Source: Epiperipatus broadwayi (Eukaryota; Onychophora; Udeonychophora; Euonychophora; Peripatidae). Taken from it: a stretch of DNA of 64,000 nucleotides. Each line of letters begins with the position of its first letter. Position 1 is the first letter of the stretch. Under the pieces are notes generated by a model. The model did no database searches. It saw only the letters and a list, made by a program, of their open reading frames with translations, and was not told where the DNA came from. Position numbers and translations under genes: made by a program. This document shows, in pieces, positions 47,091 to 60,530 of this stretch. The stretch covers positions 124,001 through 188,000 of the forward strand of contig JAQFVV010000570.1 of the NCBI GenBank assembly GCA_028023455.1, given 5' to 3'.

Positions 47091-49086
47091 ATACAAGAAT
47101 TTACAATGTTATCTTTCTGACTTTAATTAATGAGTTATTTTTATAGTTTGTCATTCATGGTATAAAGGAAATCTAACTCGAATTCCTTTTTTATTTTATT
47201 AACAACATATTCTACTCTCATTAATTAGATTGGTATTCATTTTAAAAAATAATATTTTTCTAATCTTAAAATTATAAATCTTTACTTACTAATTTTAAAT
47301 GAATAAGTCTTTAAACATTCTTTAATTTATTAAACTTATTACTTTTTTTCTCTATAAGTTTATACTTATGTATAAACATACATATTAATACTGATATGTA
47401 ATTCATTTATGTAAGGTTTTAATATCAGGAAAGTTCAAATTGTATTCTCCATAAACGATTGCAGAAACTTGTTGTAAATATATGTATATTTTTTTATTCT
47501 GTTAATGGATTTTTATGATATGTTATATTAAACCTGTTCTTTGTAAATAAATGTTACTTTGTTATTTAAATTTGGTGTAATGTCTTAATGTTCTTGGTAC
47601 TCATTGAATCCAGAAATCTAAATATTATTTTTAATTTTATGATGCAAATATTTTCAATGTTTCAGGTACAGACATGTAAATAAAATGTTGAACAATTAAC
47701 CTAATAGTTACTGGCAAATATGAAAATTGCATACAAATAAATTTTAATAAATTGCTTAATCAATTACTATAATTGAAACTATAAATTTATTGAAAGAAAA
47801 TTACATTAAGATTAACTATTTCCATTTTGATAAATTTATTCGATGTTGATTAATATCCTGAGTGGATATAAAATGCTTTTCCCGCTCTGGGTATTCTAAT
47901 GTTCTCCTATTCAATGATAATATTATTCAAAAATTTAGAGTTTAATATGATATTTTTGTTTTAGTTAAACTATTTATAAATATATTAAATTATTATTAGT
48001 CTTGTTTAATAAGAAGTAAACATTAGCTCATAAATAAAGTATATGTCTTCTCAAGTTATCGCTAGGATTTCATTCATTTATCGACTACAGATTAATAAAA
48101 TAGCTATTGAAAAGTTTATATTCATTATAAGAAACCTGAGATCATAATATTACAATTTTAAAATAAGAACTCATATATTTATTACCGAAGAAATATAATG
48201 TGGCATGATGAATTAATAAGATTTATAAAACTGTAAAGGTAGATCTGATCATGACAATACAAAGGAGAAGTAGTTAAAGATATAAGAATGCATTGAAAAA
48301 GGGATAGTGGAAAAAAATGTATTAGAAAGAAATTAATTATACTCTTACTACTAGTGATTTATGTAGAAAATACTGAGATCGTTAAAGTATTGCAAGAGTG
48401 AATTGAGATTTCTCCTTCTTTTAATTTTTATTTAATAATATTTTACAATGTTTATTATTATTGTAATTCTCAGTGTTCTTGGCAATTGTAGAATCAACCA
48501 TGAGCTTTAGCCATTTGAATTCCATTGTGCCACTTCTTGATTATACAATTTTTATGCTCATAGTGCGTAGATTTTTTTTTTTTTTTAATAAATCATTATT
48601 TATGTATAAATCTCTTCATAAAAAAATCTAATGCTAGCTATAAATTACATTATGAGATTAATTAAAATACTAATTATATATGCATATATGTGCTAATGAA
48701 TGAATGTAATATTAAATATGAATTGAGTACTTCAAATTTAAGATAAAATTTGTTTAGTTGTAGCCAACTATATTTAAATATTTTATCAACATTCATTCTG
48801 ACATGATTCTGACAATAACAGTGGTTAGTAAAAGGAAATACTATATTATGTTCAGTGTTTAATCAAAATTTTTCTTGATATCATAATTACTGAGACTATG
48901 TCTGAAGATGATGTGGCCATAGTAATAGTTCATTTGTTGTATGCCAAAAGTATACCACTCTATTATGAGGTATTTATCCAGATGACAATGATTTTTGGTA
49001 TATATTTAAATGATTTGATTATAAACAGCAGAAATTTTACACAAATTATTTCAACTTTTCACAGTAAAAATGCTATATCTGATGTT
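47091..49086. other. Intron sequence, no recognised feature
   Basis: AT-rich, with a T tract at about 48571-48588. The open frame at 48898-49230 runs into repeat family B and is not supported as a gene. Confidence 0.4.
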
Positions 49087-49545
49087 ACATTCAAATATCA
49101 GCCTTTCAAGCTAATTGAGCACGTGCCTGTGCTCAATTATCTTGAAAGGCTAATATTTGAATGTAATATAATTGTAAACATGGTGCTAGATAAAATAATT
49201 GCTTATTTACTCATAATTAAGTTTCAGTAAGAATGATGTTTAGTAAATTCTAAGCAATTTCACCGACGTCATTCAGTCAAAAAACATCGTAAATAGTAAT
49301 TTAAAGTGAGAATTCTACTCACGCTCTCCTCAACAGTTCTTCAGATTTGCTCATATAAAAGAATTTGAGTTGTAGGAATAAGAGGATCCTTTTTATTCCT
49401 GCATAAATACCATATCTTGGATTGAAGAGGAAAGTATTCATTTATTTAACACTCTCAAAAGGCGCGTGCTCAATTAGCTTGAAAGGCTGATATTTGAATG
49501 TAATATAATTGTAAACATGGTGCTAGATAAAATAATTGCTTATAT
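49087..49545. repeat. Repeat family B, copy 2
   Basis: Same organisation as the 21.6 kb copy. A short hairpin (CATTCAAATATCAGCCTTTC, then its complement at about 49137-49165) is followed by TTGTAAACATGGTGCTAGAT. A body follows with TTTCACCGACGTCATTCAGT and TTATTCCTGCATAAATACC. A direct repeat of the right arm then occurs at about 49465-49545. Identity with copy 1 is about 85 percent by eye. Confidence 0.8.
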
Positions 49546-51909
49546 CTGATGTTATAATCAAGATAGCAATAAATATTCACATATATTTTTTAAAATATCT
49601 TTGAAGATTTTATCTCATATGAGTTATGTTTTTTGGCTGCATTATACAATTTTATGGTAGCATAAAACAACACAGTTTTGCCATTTAATTAATAAATTGT
49701 TTTAGAAATTTTTTGTTTTATAGATATGATGAGTATGCATCAGTTTTTCTAGGAAGGCCATTTTTTACATCAAGCAGTGCATTAAATAATGTTTGTAATT
49801 GTTCATACATTTAGTTTTGATCCAATAAGATTTAAAAATTTTTTTTTCTCTTTTCAAACAAGTTTGCCATCTGAGAAAAATTGATTTTAAATCTATACAT
49901 AATAGTAAGATTTAAAAAATGTAGTTTGCCTATATATACACAGATTAATTTTTTGTTTTATAAATTCATTTTCAAAACTTAAAATATATCTACAACTGGC
50001 ATATTTAATCAATTAGATTTAGCTGGAAAAAAAAGTGTTTCATAGAATTTAATTTAAAATATATATTACAAAGAATTATCTCTATTAAATATTTAATTGT
50101 AATAAGATTTGAGTTATTATAGTGGAATATGTCCATGTAATGTTTTTTTAATTGCAAATACTATAATAATACACTTTTTGTTTATATTTTTATTACCTTT
50201 TTTAATAATATAAATTTTAAATATTATTAAAAAGGTTTTTAAGTTGTTAATGTTTTTATTTTTTAAGAAGTCAAGACAGAGAACTAAATAAAAATTGAAG
50301 AGGCAAGCCAAAGTTATTTCAGTATTAGAAGTAAAAAAATATAGGTATCTTTATTTATGGTCCAATATATTGATATAGACATTAAAGATTGCAACTTGAC
50401 CACAGAGATTGAAATTATTGATACAAAGATGTTGATAGTAATTTTAGTACAATGCAATTTAATGATATAAAAGCTCATTAAAGTTTATGAGATGCTAAAA
50501 TTATATTAAAAGCTTGGTGAGTAATGGCAAATTACCACAACAATCAAATATTACCTTTTGGTTATAATACTCTAGTCAATCTATTATAAAACTTAATATG
50601 CATTATATTGCATATTTTTAATATTTTCTTTATGAAAAAATATGAATCACTGCAGCTTTTTTTCCGTTTGTATATTACATTATATATGTTACAGTTTTCT
50701 GGAAAAAAAAACTTTTCTAATAGAAAAAATATTTATGATTTGTTGGAAATTAAAAAAAAAAACAATTTAGAGTGTAAACTATAACATCCAAGCATATAGA
50801 TCTTACTATACTCTACAGTCTACAATATAGAAAGCTTTTTAAACATTTTCATATATTATATTAGGATCTATTTACTCTACTTCAAAGGAAACTATTGTAA
50901 GCTTATGTAAACAATGCATCCCTGATGTAAATTGAAAGAGTCATACGATGTGTTGTTTGAAATGTGTTGATATGTTATAATTTCTGAATTAGCTGTTTAT
51001 AGAAAGAGCACAAATATTTTATTCATTTAGTCGGGGTTTTTTCAACTTTGATTTTCTATTTTCCTCAGACTGGGATCAATGCAAGAATATTATAATTTAG
51101 AGTCAATCACTTTTGCTGCTGAGCCAAAATTCAAGAAAATAATAAACTCATAAGAACACAGAACATTTTTTTCTCAAATATAACCTAGTATTAATATTTG
51201 TTGGTGACAAATTCCACTGTTGTCTAGTCAATACGAGTTCAGAAATTTTTACCCCACCCCCAATTACATTTGATTGATGAACAATATTTTACATTTTTGA
51301 ATAGAAGTAATAAATATTAAAGATATGGTCATGTAAGTTAACAAAGATAAATATAATATATATATATATACCTATTGCCATTTTAAATAATCATTGATAT
51401 AAATGGATTAAGTAAGTCACTGCAATTATTTTAAATAGCATGATGCTTTTATAGTCTTAAGTTTCACTATCTAATAACATGTATTTTTTTACTTCAAAAT
51501 TTATAGTTTAAAAGTCATTTACAAAAAATATAGCAGAAGAGACTATTTTTTTAAATTATTGCCTTCACTGTTTTTCTATTGTTCAATTTAATAATATAAA
51601 ATACACCATTTTATTGCATTTTTTAAAGTAACTATATTTTATTTCCTTTTCAATTTAAAACTACAACCTTCATCTGAGATTTATTTCATTCATTATATAT
51701 ACCAAAAAGTCTGTTACACTTTTATTTTAATTGAAAAACATTTACTTTTTTTTTTTTAGAAGCTTTTATTCGATTCATAATGTTCAAAAATTCCTTTAGT
51801 TTAGTATAATATTTCTTTGTAAAAAACTTTTTTTAATTAATCTTGTTTTGATAAATCAAAATGTAATAGTTAGAAATCATATATATTTGTTGATACATCA
51901 TTTTTAACT
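49546..51909. other. Intron sequence, no recognised feature
   Basis: AT-rich with (AT)n near 51355-51370. Short frames such as 50117-50311 are AT-driven. Nothing is supported. Confidence 0.4.
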
Positions 51910-52521
51910 ATTATCGATCCATTGCAGAATGAAGGATTCTCCAAGTTCAATCCAGTTTCTCCAAACTCTAGTTTTTTTCCCCCAGCACACTTTCTTACTT
52001 CATCCATCCATTATAAATATGATCTCTTTCTAGGTTGCTTACAATCTCTTGGAATCCAGATTTCAATTGTTGATTTATAATCATCTTTTCTAGCAATATG
52101 TCTAGTCCAACTCCACATCAATTTCTTAATTCTTTCAATGATATCAGTAACACCTGTTTGTTCTATCATCCGTATATTTCATTTTCAATTTCTTCTTGTT
52201 ACTTCTAACATGCCTTTCTCTAATACTTCATGGAATAATCTAAAGTCTGTGTCACTTCTCCACAAGTAAGAATTGGTAAAACACATCTATTAAAAATCAT
52301 TCTTTTTAAACACATAGGCATATTTCTTTTTAATATTAAGTTATTTCATCAAAAACACTCCAACCAAGTTTGATTCTATGATTAATTTCCTCCATTATGT
52401 TTTCATCTATAATAATAATCTGAACAAGTCATTTATAGTTGTTAACTTCTTTTAACTAATCATTATCAATTTTTATTTTCTTTTTTTTTAGAAAATCCAT
52501 CAAACATTATTTTAGTCTTTT

Positions 52522-52712
52522 TAACATCACATGATCACCATTTCTTATGCTTGCTTATAACTGTTATTAAAACAGCCACAAGCCAGAAACTAGTTTGGGG
52601 ATATTGGATGAATAGGCACTATATGGGGATTTTATGCATAAACTTCTGGCATCCATTAATTACTCTGGCTTGAATTGAGTGGCAATACATATAGAGAGTT
52701 TTGCCTGTTTTA
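52522..52712. repeat. Truncated hammerhead-family copy inserted in the RTE LINE
   Basis: The first part (52522-52573) reads AACATCACATGATCACCATT as in the start of family I units. It is joined directly to an inverted piece starting CCACAAGCCAGAAACTAGTT, inside ribozyme helix II, and running to GAGAGTTTTGCCTGTTTTA. The 5' half of the ribozyme is therefore missing. The copy interrupts the RTE frame. Confidence 0.75.
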
Positions 52713-52975
52713 ATACCTTTAGTCTACTTACTTATTTTCATCTGATGACTCTTGCAACATTTCCTGAAACTCAAGCATTTTTTTCAAAACCAATTACATC
52801 ATCTGCAAAGTCTAGATGACCTAAATAATTTCTCTTTACTTTTACACTCTTGGCTTCTCATTTTAATTCAAAAAATGCTTCAAACAAAACTGCTGTAAAA
52901 AGTTTTGGACCTATGGAGTCACCCTGACATACATAGTGTTTTCCTGAAGGTTTGTGATGATGGTGTTTTAGTTGT

Positions 52976-53305
52976 ATTTATAAATCAGATTATTTCCATC
53001 ATCTAATATAAGATATTGAATATCTTTAGAAAAAAATTAACTTTATTTAAATATTCCAGATACATTCATCTGTTAGTAATAGCAAACAGGTTAGTATATT
53101 TCACAACATTTTGAGAGGTATTATTCTCTCTATTCTTCAGATGTTGCTGGCCTAACCAGCGACAGTACTAGCATAGGAATTGAACCTTGTCCCTTAGATT
53201 TTTGAGTATTGAATTTTAAGATAATGCTCTAACCAAATGAGCCATCCTGCCATTCAATACTCATATTAGATGATGGAAATAGTCTATTATATAAATATCC
53301 TGTCA
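52976..53305 (-). mobile_element. tRNA-derived SINE within an inverted-repeat frame
   Basis: On the minus strand 53251 to about 53170 is tRNA-like: an A-box region TGGCTCATTTGGTTAGAGC (53244-53226) and a B-box GGTTCAATTCC (53186-53176) at the usual spacing. A body and a TAAATAAAGTTAATTTTT tail follow. Outside it, 52976-53022 and 53254-53305 are inverted copies sharing ATTTCCATCATCTAATAT. The tail matches the hairpin at 3.2 kb. A pol III-transcribed SINE is the best reading; the outer inverted repeat suggests it was copied into or carried by a foldback element. It interrupts the RTE coding region. Confidence 0.7.
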
Positions 53306-55260
53306 GACATCATTCTCAACATATGTAGTCTAATCATTGATGCTTATAGAATCAAATGCCTTTTCATAATTACAACTCCAAAGCATAATGGCAACTCGTA
53401 TTCATTGATTCTTTCTATAACTTTTATTAATAGATGGATATAATCCATTGTACTAAAAACACTTTTAAATCTACCTTATTCTTTTGGTTGATTAAAATTC
53501 AAAGTTCATTGTAGGTGAGTTGTAATTATTTTGGTAAAAATTTTGTATAGAAATGATAGGTCCATAATTTCTAATATCTTTTTTATTACCTTTTTTAAAT
53601 ATTGATATCAATACTGCATTCTTCCAATTATCTGAAACATCTTTATCATTAAAACATTTGGTATGTAACTTTGCCAAAAAAAAAATTCTATTTTTTCATC
53701 TGTTTCTTTTGAGATATTGATTATAATTGCATCGTTTCCTGGAGTTTTCCCCTTCTTCTTAGATTTAATTGCATATCTATCTTCATTTAAAATCTTGGGC
53801 AATTCAGAAGATATAATAGTTGTAGGATGTATTTTTCCTTTTTTATAGATATATAATTCTTAATAGAATCCTTTTTACGATGTCATCTTTCTTTTTAGTA
53901 ATAGTTTAATCTTTTTTCCTTATTGCAGAAGTTTCTTACCAATATCAAGATGTTGTTTTACACTCTTGTGACTTTTATTGTCTTCTAGTTTTCCTTACTA
54001 ATTCATAATTATATTTTTTATATCATTCTCTCTTTTTTACATTGTTTTATAAAATTCTAGATATTCAATCTTTCTTAATGCATCCTTTTTATATATTTTC
54101 AAATTCTTTCTCTTCATCATAAATTGACTTGTCTCAATAAAAATTGTACTAATCAATTACTGCTTTTTTTGTACCAGCTATCATTATTGCAATTTTTAGA
54201 AGTATAGCAGTTATCTTCCTATTGATTTTATTCAAATCTGAATCATGTTTAAAATCTGTTAATATTTGAAAATGATTTGCAAATTCTAATTTAAATTCAT
54301 TGGAGTGTTTCTGAAAGTTAGGATTATAAACTGTGAATAATTTTTTTTAATAATTTTTGTCTCTAATTTTGCATTAACATGTGTATCCTATATCTCACTA
54401 ATCTATGATCACTTTATGTGTTGAATTTATTAAGAACACTATAATTTTGAAATATGTATTTTCTGTTAGTCAAAATATAATCCAAATCTGCTCTATCTTT
54501 ATTTGAATGCTTCCATCTCCATTTTTCTCAAAAAAAAACAAACAAACAAACAAAGAATGCATAATATAAAGTTTTCTTTTTCTGCAAACTCCACAGGTAT
54601 TTGTTCTCTTTCCTTTACCTACAGCAATTTCATCTTCCAATTGTTTACTAATTTGAGCATTAAAGCCTTCCATGATAATTTTTAAATGTTTAATCTGATT
54701 AACATATTTTTATATATCAATAACTCTATTTTTTTTATTACAATGAGAACTTGTTGGGGTATATACCTGAATTATTTGCATTTGGTATCTACCATTAAGT
54801 TGAATAACAAATCTTACAACTCTGCCTGATATACCATCAATTTCTACAATGTTGTTTTTTCACTTTTTATTTATAATGAATCCTACTTTATTTGTGCTTC
54901 CAATGTTTGTGTTTTTGTAATAAAGTATATATCTACTTTTTAAATCAATTGTCTCTTCACCATTTCTTCTAACTTCACAAAATCCAATAATGTCTCATTT
55001 AATATTAGACAGTTCTTTTTCCAATCTTCCTTCACCAGAAAATATGCTACAGTTGTAAATACCTAAATAAAAGGTCATCATCAAATGACAGCATGTTTTC
55101 ACAATCAGAAAATTCTTAGCACCCTCCATCTTTGGCTGCCAACTGCTGCCTTGACTAGTGACTACAGTCTTATGAGTATATGGGTCAAGGTGAATATCTA
55201 TTTTTAAAAAAAGTTTATTCACATATACATTCATTCTGCTTTCAAGAAAACTGAACTGAT

Positions 55261-56459
55261 ATTTCAGTTAAGAGCTATCATGCAACTGAGAAGAAAGACC
55301 AAAGTATTTCTTGATCTTAAACTCAGAGGTAAAAAGCCAATAATCCCACCACAGTCGCTAATGTATGTTAAATGAACACCCCACAAAGTTTTATATACTA
55401 TACAAATAATCATATAGTAATAATAGCTGCAATGGCAGGAATGTATGGTGTGGTTACTAGTAATTTGCTGTCTTGGTTCCTTTAATACCTCAAAGAGTAA
55501 TCAAAGGGTCTCTTTTCAATTACTAGCAAACTCCCATCTAATATATATATATATTAAAGGAGAAAATGAAAGCAGAAATATATATATATTATATTGAAGA
55601 GATGGACTTTTGTAAATAATTTTTATATTCTTGGAAATTTTAATATGACTTTTTAATTATTTTGAGAATGAGGTTGTTGTTGTTTTTTAAAAAAGACAAC
55701 TTGGCTTATATATATATTTGTAGTACTTTGATAAAAACAAAATGAAGCAATCAAAACATCAATAAAGAAAAAAGTGATATTAATGATTCAGTGATACATA
55801 AATAAGTTTTTTAAAAGAAAGAAATGAAATATACTTTTACTTCTCTCTGATGTAGCAAAAAGAAATTTATTTGGTTTGTTATTTCACAATGTTTATTCTA
55901 CTTATCTATATATTACATAATTACAACACCAAAAAAAACAACAACATATAAAACAGTTAATATAAATATATATTAATCATAAATAAAAAGCCTATATGAA
56001 AGTTATTTTTTTTACTAATGTTTTATTTACTGTTGTTTTATTTCTATTATGGAACACTAGATTGTATTGTATATATAATTTGTAAAAGTAATAATACATT
56101 ATTAACAATTGAAAATGGTATTAAACCATGTGCTGAAAAAGGCTTTTTATGTATATATTTATATTAGTTATTTTATATAGTTTTTTTGTGGTTGTTGTTG
56201 CAATTTATATGAAGTAATAGCATAATTGAATGCAATATTTCCATTTTTGATTATCTATATGTTATTGTATTATAGGTAAATTACTGGTAGGAATGATAAA
56301 TCACTTTTACTATTACATTATAAATTATGACACATTTACTAAGTGCTAGTAAGTTTTGAAAATATAGAATTAAAATACATATTTTTATTTTAAAAAATAC
56401 ATAAATACAGATATATAATATACATGTGAATAGGGATTAAACAAAAACATCTTTGGCAT
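55261..56459. other. Intron sequence, no recognised feature
   Basis: (AT)n tracts near 55541-55555 and 55578-55590. No element or frame is supported. Confidence 0.4.
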
Positions 56460-57080
56460 TTATTAATTTGGTGGAGGCCACCAACTGATTGCAGTATAAA
56501 TGGAATAAATTGTACAATGAGGATATAATATAAAGGAATAATAAGTCATTTCTCATAATGCATTATTAAAACTTACCCACAGAATTCAGTAATATTTAAA
56601 TCAGAAGACAGGGAATATAATGATAGATATGCAACTCTACCTTCATGATTTTTATATTAATGTTTGATCTCACTATGAATTAGAGCCTTATTATCTTGAA
56701 AGATGATAATATTAGGAAAAGATGTTAATATCATTGGATGAATTTATTTTTTCTAAAATATTCATTTATGATATATCTATGTACAATAAAAACTAAATTT
56801 TTAAAAAAATTTCATAACACAGCTTCCAAATCATGATAGTTATATCATCATGTTTCATAATTGAGAAATGACAATCAGATTCAATCATAAAATCTTTATA
56901 GTCATGGAATTGTGATTCAATTGAATGTTGCATGCTGCCACCATTTATTATCTTACTCTTATATGTTTGGCAATGAAGCTTTCATATTTTAGTATCCACA
57001 TCAAAAATCAGGGCCTTGAAGTGGCATCAATGTTCAGCTTATGAAGCTTAAGGTGAATTATAGTGGGAAGCAGCAGGAAC
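56460..57080 (-). pseudogene. Mariner/Tc1-like transposase fossil
   Basis: On the minus strand, heavily broken frames contain an FQDNKALIHS-like block (about 56700-56670), compatible with the second catalytic Asp region (F-x-x-D-N-A-x-x-H). About 25 residues later comes LYSLSSDLNITEF, compatible with the W-P-x-x-S-P-D-L-N-P-I-E motif. An upstream K-I-I-N-G-G-S block may correspond to the G-G-x-x-M-V-W region. A small palindrome TTGGTGGAGGCCACCAA lies at 56468-56484. Decay is severe, so the assignment is tentative. Confidence 0.45.
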
Positions 57081-58195
57081 ATGTCTTGATCCTGCAGTCA
57101 TTTGTTGAGTTTTTTTAGCTATAATATTTTATAATCAACACTAATTCTTAATAAACATTGATTTCTAGTAATACTTGGTTTTAGATTTTATTTTCTATAT
57201 TTACTGAAGATAAATAATCATTCTGAGACTGTTGTTGATGAACTATTATTTTGTTTGAATCTGTTACCTCAATTTCTAGCCAAGAAAACTAAGTCGGTTT
57301 TGACTGCCATTTAATAGGAGCAAATAACTGAATTAAAATTCTAAGAAGTTCATAAAAAATTTCAGTGCTTCAAAGAATCACATTTATAATAAAACACTGC
57401 AAGAAATAAAAACATTTATTTAAAAAAAATTATTGGTAAATTTTCCATTGTCTATTCAATGAGAGCAAACATAATTCCATAATAAATTGAACTAGTAATC
57501 CAAAAAGCTCATAAACATTTTGATTTTTCAAAGTGAAGAAAATTAATTATTTTTATGATGAGATAAAAATAGTGCTATGATTAAAACATTCATTTAATGA
57601 AACTATAAAAGGATTTGGCTATTCTTTGATAAAAGCAAACATTTTCACATTACATCACTGTGTGATGCTATAACAGAACTCATGAAAATGCTTGCCCATA
57701 TGTAATTTAACATATCTTTAGCTATTTTAAATCTGCAAATTAGTTTTGATCAATCATATTTTTGAAAAAATGTTGAACGATTTTTATTGCCAAGTGATAA
57801 GCAATGATGAGAGAGCATTGTCTGAATGTCCAACTTCACAAATTTGAACACATTATTTAACTGTCAATCATCAGCAGTTTTATATTGATCTATTCCAAGA
57901 GAAAAATCTCTAAAAAAATAAGAGAAACTTCTCATATACTTTTTCAATTTCATCTAAACCATTCATGTTAAAAAAAATTTGGCAAACCATAATCAAGATC
58001 TGATCATTATACTCATCAATGACATTTGTAATACTTTCTGCATGCAACATTTTTCATGGATATATTCTTTTAGATTTATCTACAAAACAAATTATTTTAT
58101 TTTCAAGTTTTTAAACTGGTTATTTTTTAATCACTGATTGTTTTGAAAATATATTAATTTTATTTTGCTTTCTAAATAAATATTTTCAAACATGT
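57081..58195. other. Intron sequence, no recognised feature
   Basis: AT-rich and no supported frame. Possibly more of the mariner-like fossil near 57080-57500, but no motif was seen. Confidence 0.35.
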
Positions 58196-59205
58196 TTAGA
58201 CTTTCTGCACATAAGTTTTTCCATTTAATGAATAGTTCTTTAGTGTAATTTGTACTACACCACTCACACAAATAGACTGATTTCTATCTGATTTTAACAC
58301 CATGGGGGGGGGGGTAATCATAACCATGTGACCAAACACATGAAAAAGATTATGATCCCCAAGATGCACATTTTGTGCTGAATCATTATTTATCAGTTGG
58401 TCCAGATCCCAATCTCTTACACTATCTTTAACATTGTTCACTATATATAGTTGGAGAATTACTACAGTTTAATTAATAAGTGTCAAACTTGCTATTTCAT
58501 AACTCTGACACAAATCACTTAATGGAAGTATATTAATATTATTCATAAGCCTAGAGATTATTCACTTAATAAATAATATTTCTGTAGTGTAATTTTTACT
58601 ACACCACTCTCACACAAGGTAGGGATTGCTTTCTATCCATTTTTAATATCTTGGGGAAAGATGTAATTATAAACTTATGACTAAAAACACATGAAAACTA
58701 TGTATGATCCCCAAGAAATCAGTTCCTACCATGTGTAAGAGCTGTGTAGTGAAAAATACATTACAGAAATATTAATCGTTAAATGGGTAATCTTTAGTCT
58801 AATGAATGACTAATAAAAAAATATTAATATACTTTTATTAAATAGTTTGTGTAAAAATTGTGAGGGCAGCAAGTTTAACACTTATCAATTAAACTATAGT
58901 AATTAACCTAGACTAAACAATGATAAAGATATGTGTAAAGATTGTGATCTGGACCAACTGATGAATACTGTTTCAGCATGAGAGGAGCATCTTGGGGATC
59001 ACACATCTTTCCACATGTCTTTGGTCATATGTATATGATTACATTTCACTACAAAATGTTAAAAGTGGATAGAAACCAGTCCCAATCTTGTGTAAGAGTG
59101 GTATAGTAAAATTACGCTATAGAAATATTATTCATTAAGTGGACAATCTCTAATCTAATGAATGACTAATAAAAATTATTAAGTTTTTCCATAATTGTTA
59201 TCAAA
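58196..59205. repeat. Nested foldback repeat
   Basis: 58200-58500 and 58830-59150 are partly inverted copies: CAGTTGGTCCAGATC near 58396 against GATCTGGACCAACTG near 58946, and GATCCCCAAGATGC near 58354 against GCATCTTGGGGATC near 58987. A third copy of the same arm (TAGTGTAATTTTTACTACAC, GATCCCCAAGAA) lies at 58575-58760. A run of 11 G at about 58304-58314 sits in the first arm. No coding sequence; probably overlapping miniature elements of one family. Confidence 0.65.
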
Positions 59206-60076
59206 ATAAAATATTTTATTTTCATGTTATTAAAATTATTGTTTTTTAATCATTATGTATTAAGAAAATATATTAATTTCATATTTGTTTTCCAAATAAA
59301 TATTTTTGTTGATTTAAATATATTACTTTTTATTTTTTTTAGGAAAAAAGGAAACATGTTAATTAACCATATTTATATGATGTCTCCACCAACAGGAAAA
59401 GAATACATGCCAACAGGACTAATTTAAGTCCATTAAGGCAAATTATATTTTGATATTTTCAAATTATCTTTTCACAAAAATATTTTGTAGTACTATGAAT
59501 TATTATAAATGTATAATCATAATGCTCAATATATATATACATACTTTATGCATACTCACATTCTGTTTAAAAATAAAATAAAAAAAGTTCAGTAAACATT
59601 TTTTAATTTTAGTTTAATAACTCTATTTAAATAATGATCAATGTTATAATTCAATTGAAATCACTGAAGAGGGAAGAAAATTTCATTATATTAGATTTGG
59701 ATTTTTTTTTAGACTTTTAAACAAATCCTGCATAAAATATAGATTACCTTGTTATTTTAATTATTCAAAATAAACATACTGGAAAGTATCTATGTATAGA
59801 AAGTAAACTAATATTTGCTTACTTTCTTAGCAGAATTGAAGTGCTTTTTTAAAATTTTTATAATAGGAGGGGAAGTCTAAAATTATTATTTTCCTTTGAT
59901 ACTTGTGATCACTGCATTCAGTAGATTGCACTGTAAATTAAAATTTAGAATTTTTTTAATCATGATAACTAAAATTACAATCAAAAATTTTCTTTATAAA
60001 ACACTTTTATTTAACTTACAATCTCAGTTCATTGGTTTGTTTATCTGTTTGTTTATATTTTAAATATGTATTTAAG
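59206..60076. other. Intron sequence, no recognised feature
   Basis: AT-rich. The open frame at 59224-59427 lies partly in a repeat tail and is not supported. Confidence 0.4.
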
Positions 60077-60530
60077 TTAGAATAAAATTTTAAAATCAAG
60101 ATTTAATATATTTAATATAATTTCAAATTTTATATATTTGATATAAATCACTGGCAATGCAATATGACACTAAAATATTTTAGCTAGTTTACTTGTTTTG
60201 TTAAATACAGAGCAGTGGGCAAATGAACTTTCAAATATTTTTATACCAAATTTAAAATAATTTGTTATCTTTTCAATGTTTTCTATAATGTGTGCAAGAG
60301 AGTAGTGTATATATGTATTGTTTATTGCTTTGTTTCAATTAAATGCTTTCATTGAAATTAGAATAAAATTTTAAAATCTAAGTTTAATATATTTATATCC
60401 AATATAATTTGTTCAAATTTAATACATTTCTTATAAACATTGACAATGCAATATGACACTAAAATATTTTAGATAAGCTACCTAGTTTTTTTAAACATAT
60501 AGCAGTGAGTGGATGAATTACATTGCAAAC
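60077..60530. repeat. Diverged tandem duplication, period about 281 bp
   Basis: AGAATAAAATTTTAAAATC at about 60080 and 60361, and CAATGCAATATGACACTAAA at about 60155 and 60444, recur in the same order with intervening sequence about 75 percent alike. An older local duplication. Confidence 0.7.

Larger units (their letters stand above)
51910..55260 (-). pseudogene. Nearly full-length RTE-type LINE, inactive
   Basis: Read on the minus strand. The AP endonuclease runs at about 55090-54400 (GIYNCSIFSGEGRLEKELSN, IKWDIIGFCEVRRNGE, VGFIINKK, IQVYTPTSSH, IIMEGFNAQI). The linker follows, and the RT starts at about 53800 (KKGKTPGNDAI, FKKGNKKDIRNYGPI). RT continues around insertions (QGDSIGPKLFTAVL at about 52930-52890, LDFADDVIGF at about 52820-52790). 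The C-terminal region at about 52330-51920 has NRCVLPILTCGEVTQTL and GVGLDIL. This order and wording are characteristic of the RTE/BovB lineage. It carries many stops and frameshifts plus two nested insertions (52522-52712 and about 52976-53305), so it is dead. It lies in the long intron on the same strand as the gene. Confidence 0.88.

Noticed and set aside
48898-49230. A 110-codon plus-strand frame
   Set aside because: Its second half lies within the hairpin of repeat family B, and the first half has no recognisable domain.
53170-53251. A possible tRNA gene on the minus strand
   Set aside because: A and B boxes are present, but the body does not fold into a full cloverleaf and it is followed by SINE-type sequence and a repeated tail; annotated as a tRNA-derived SINE.
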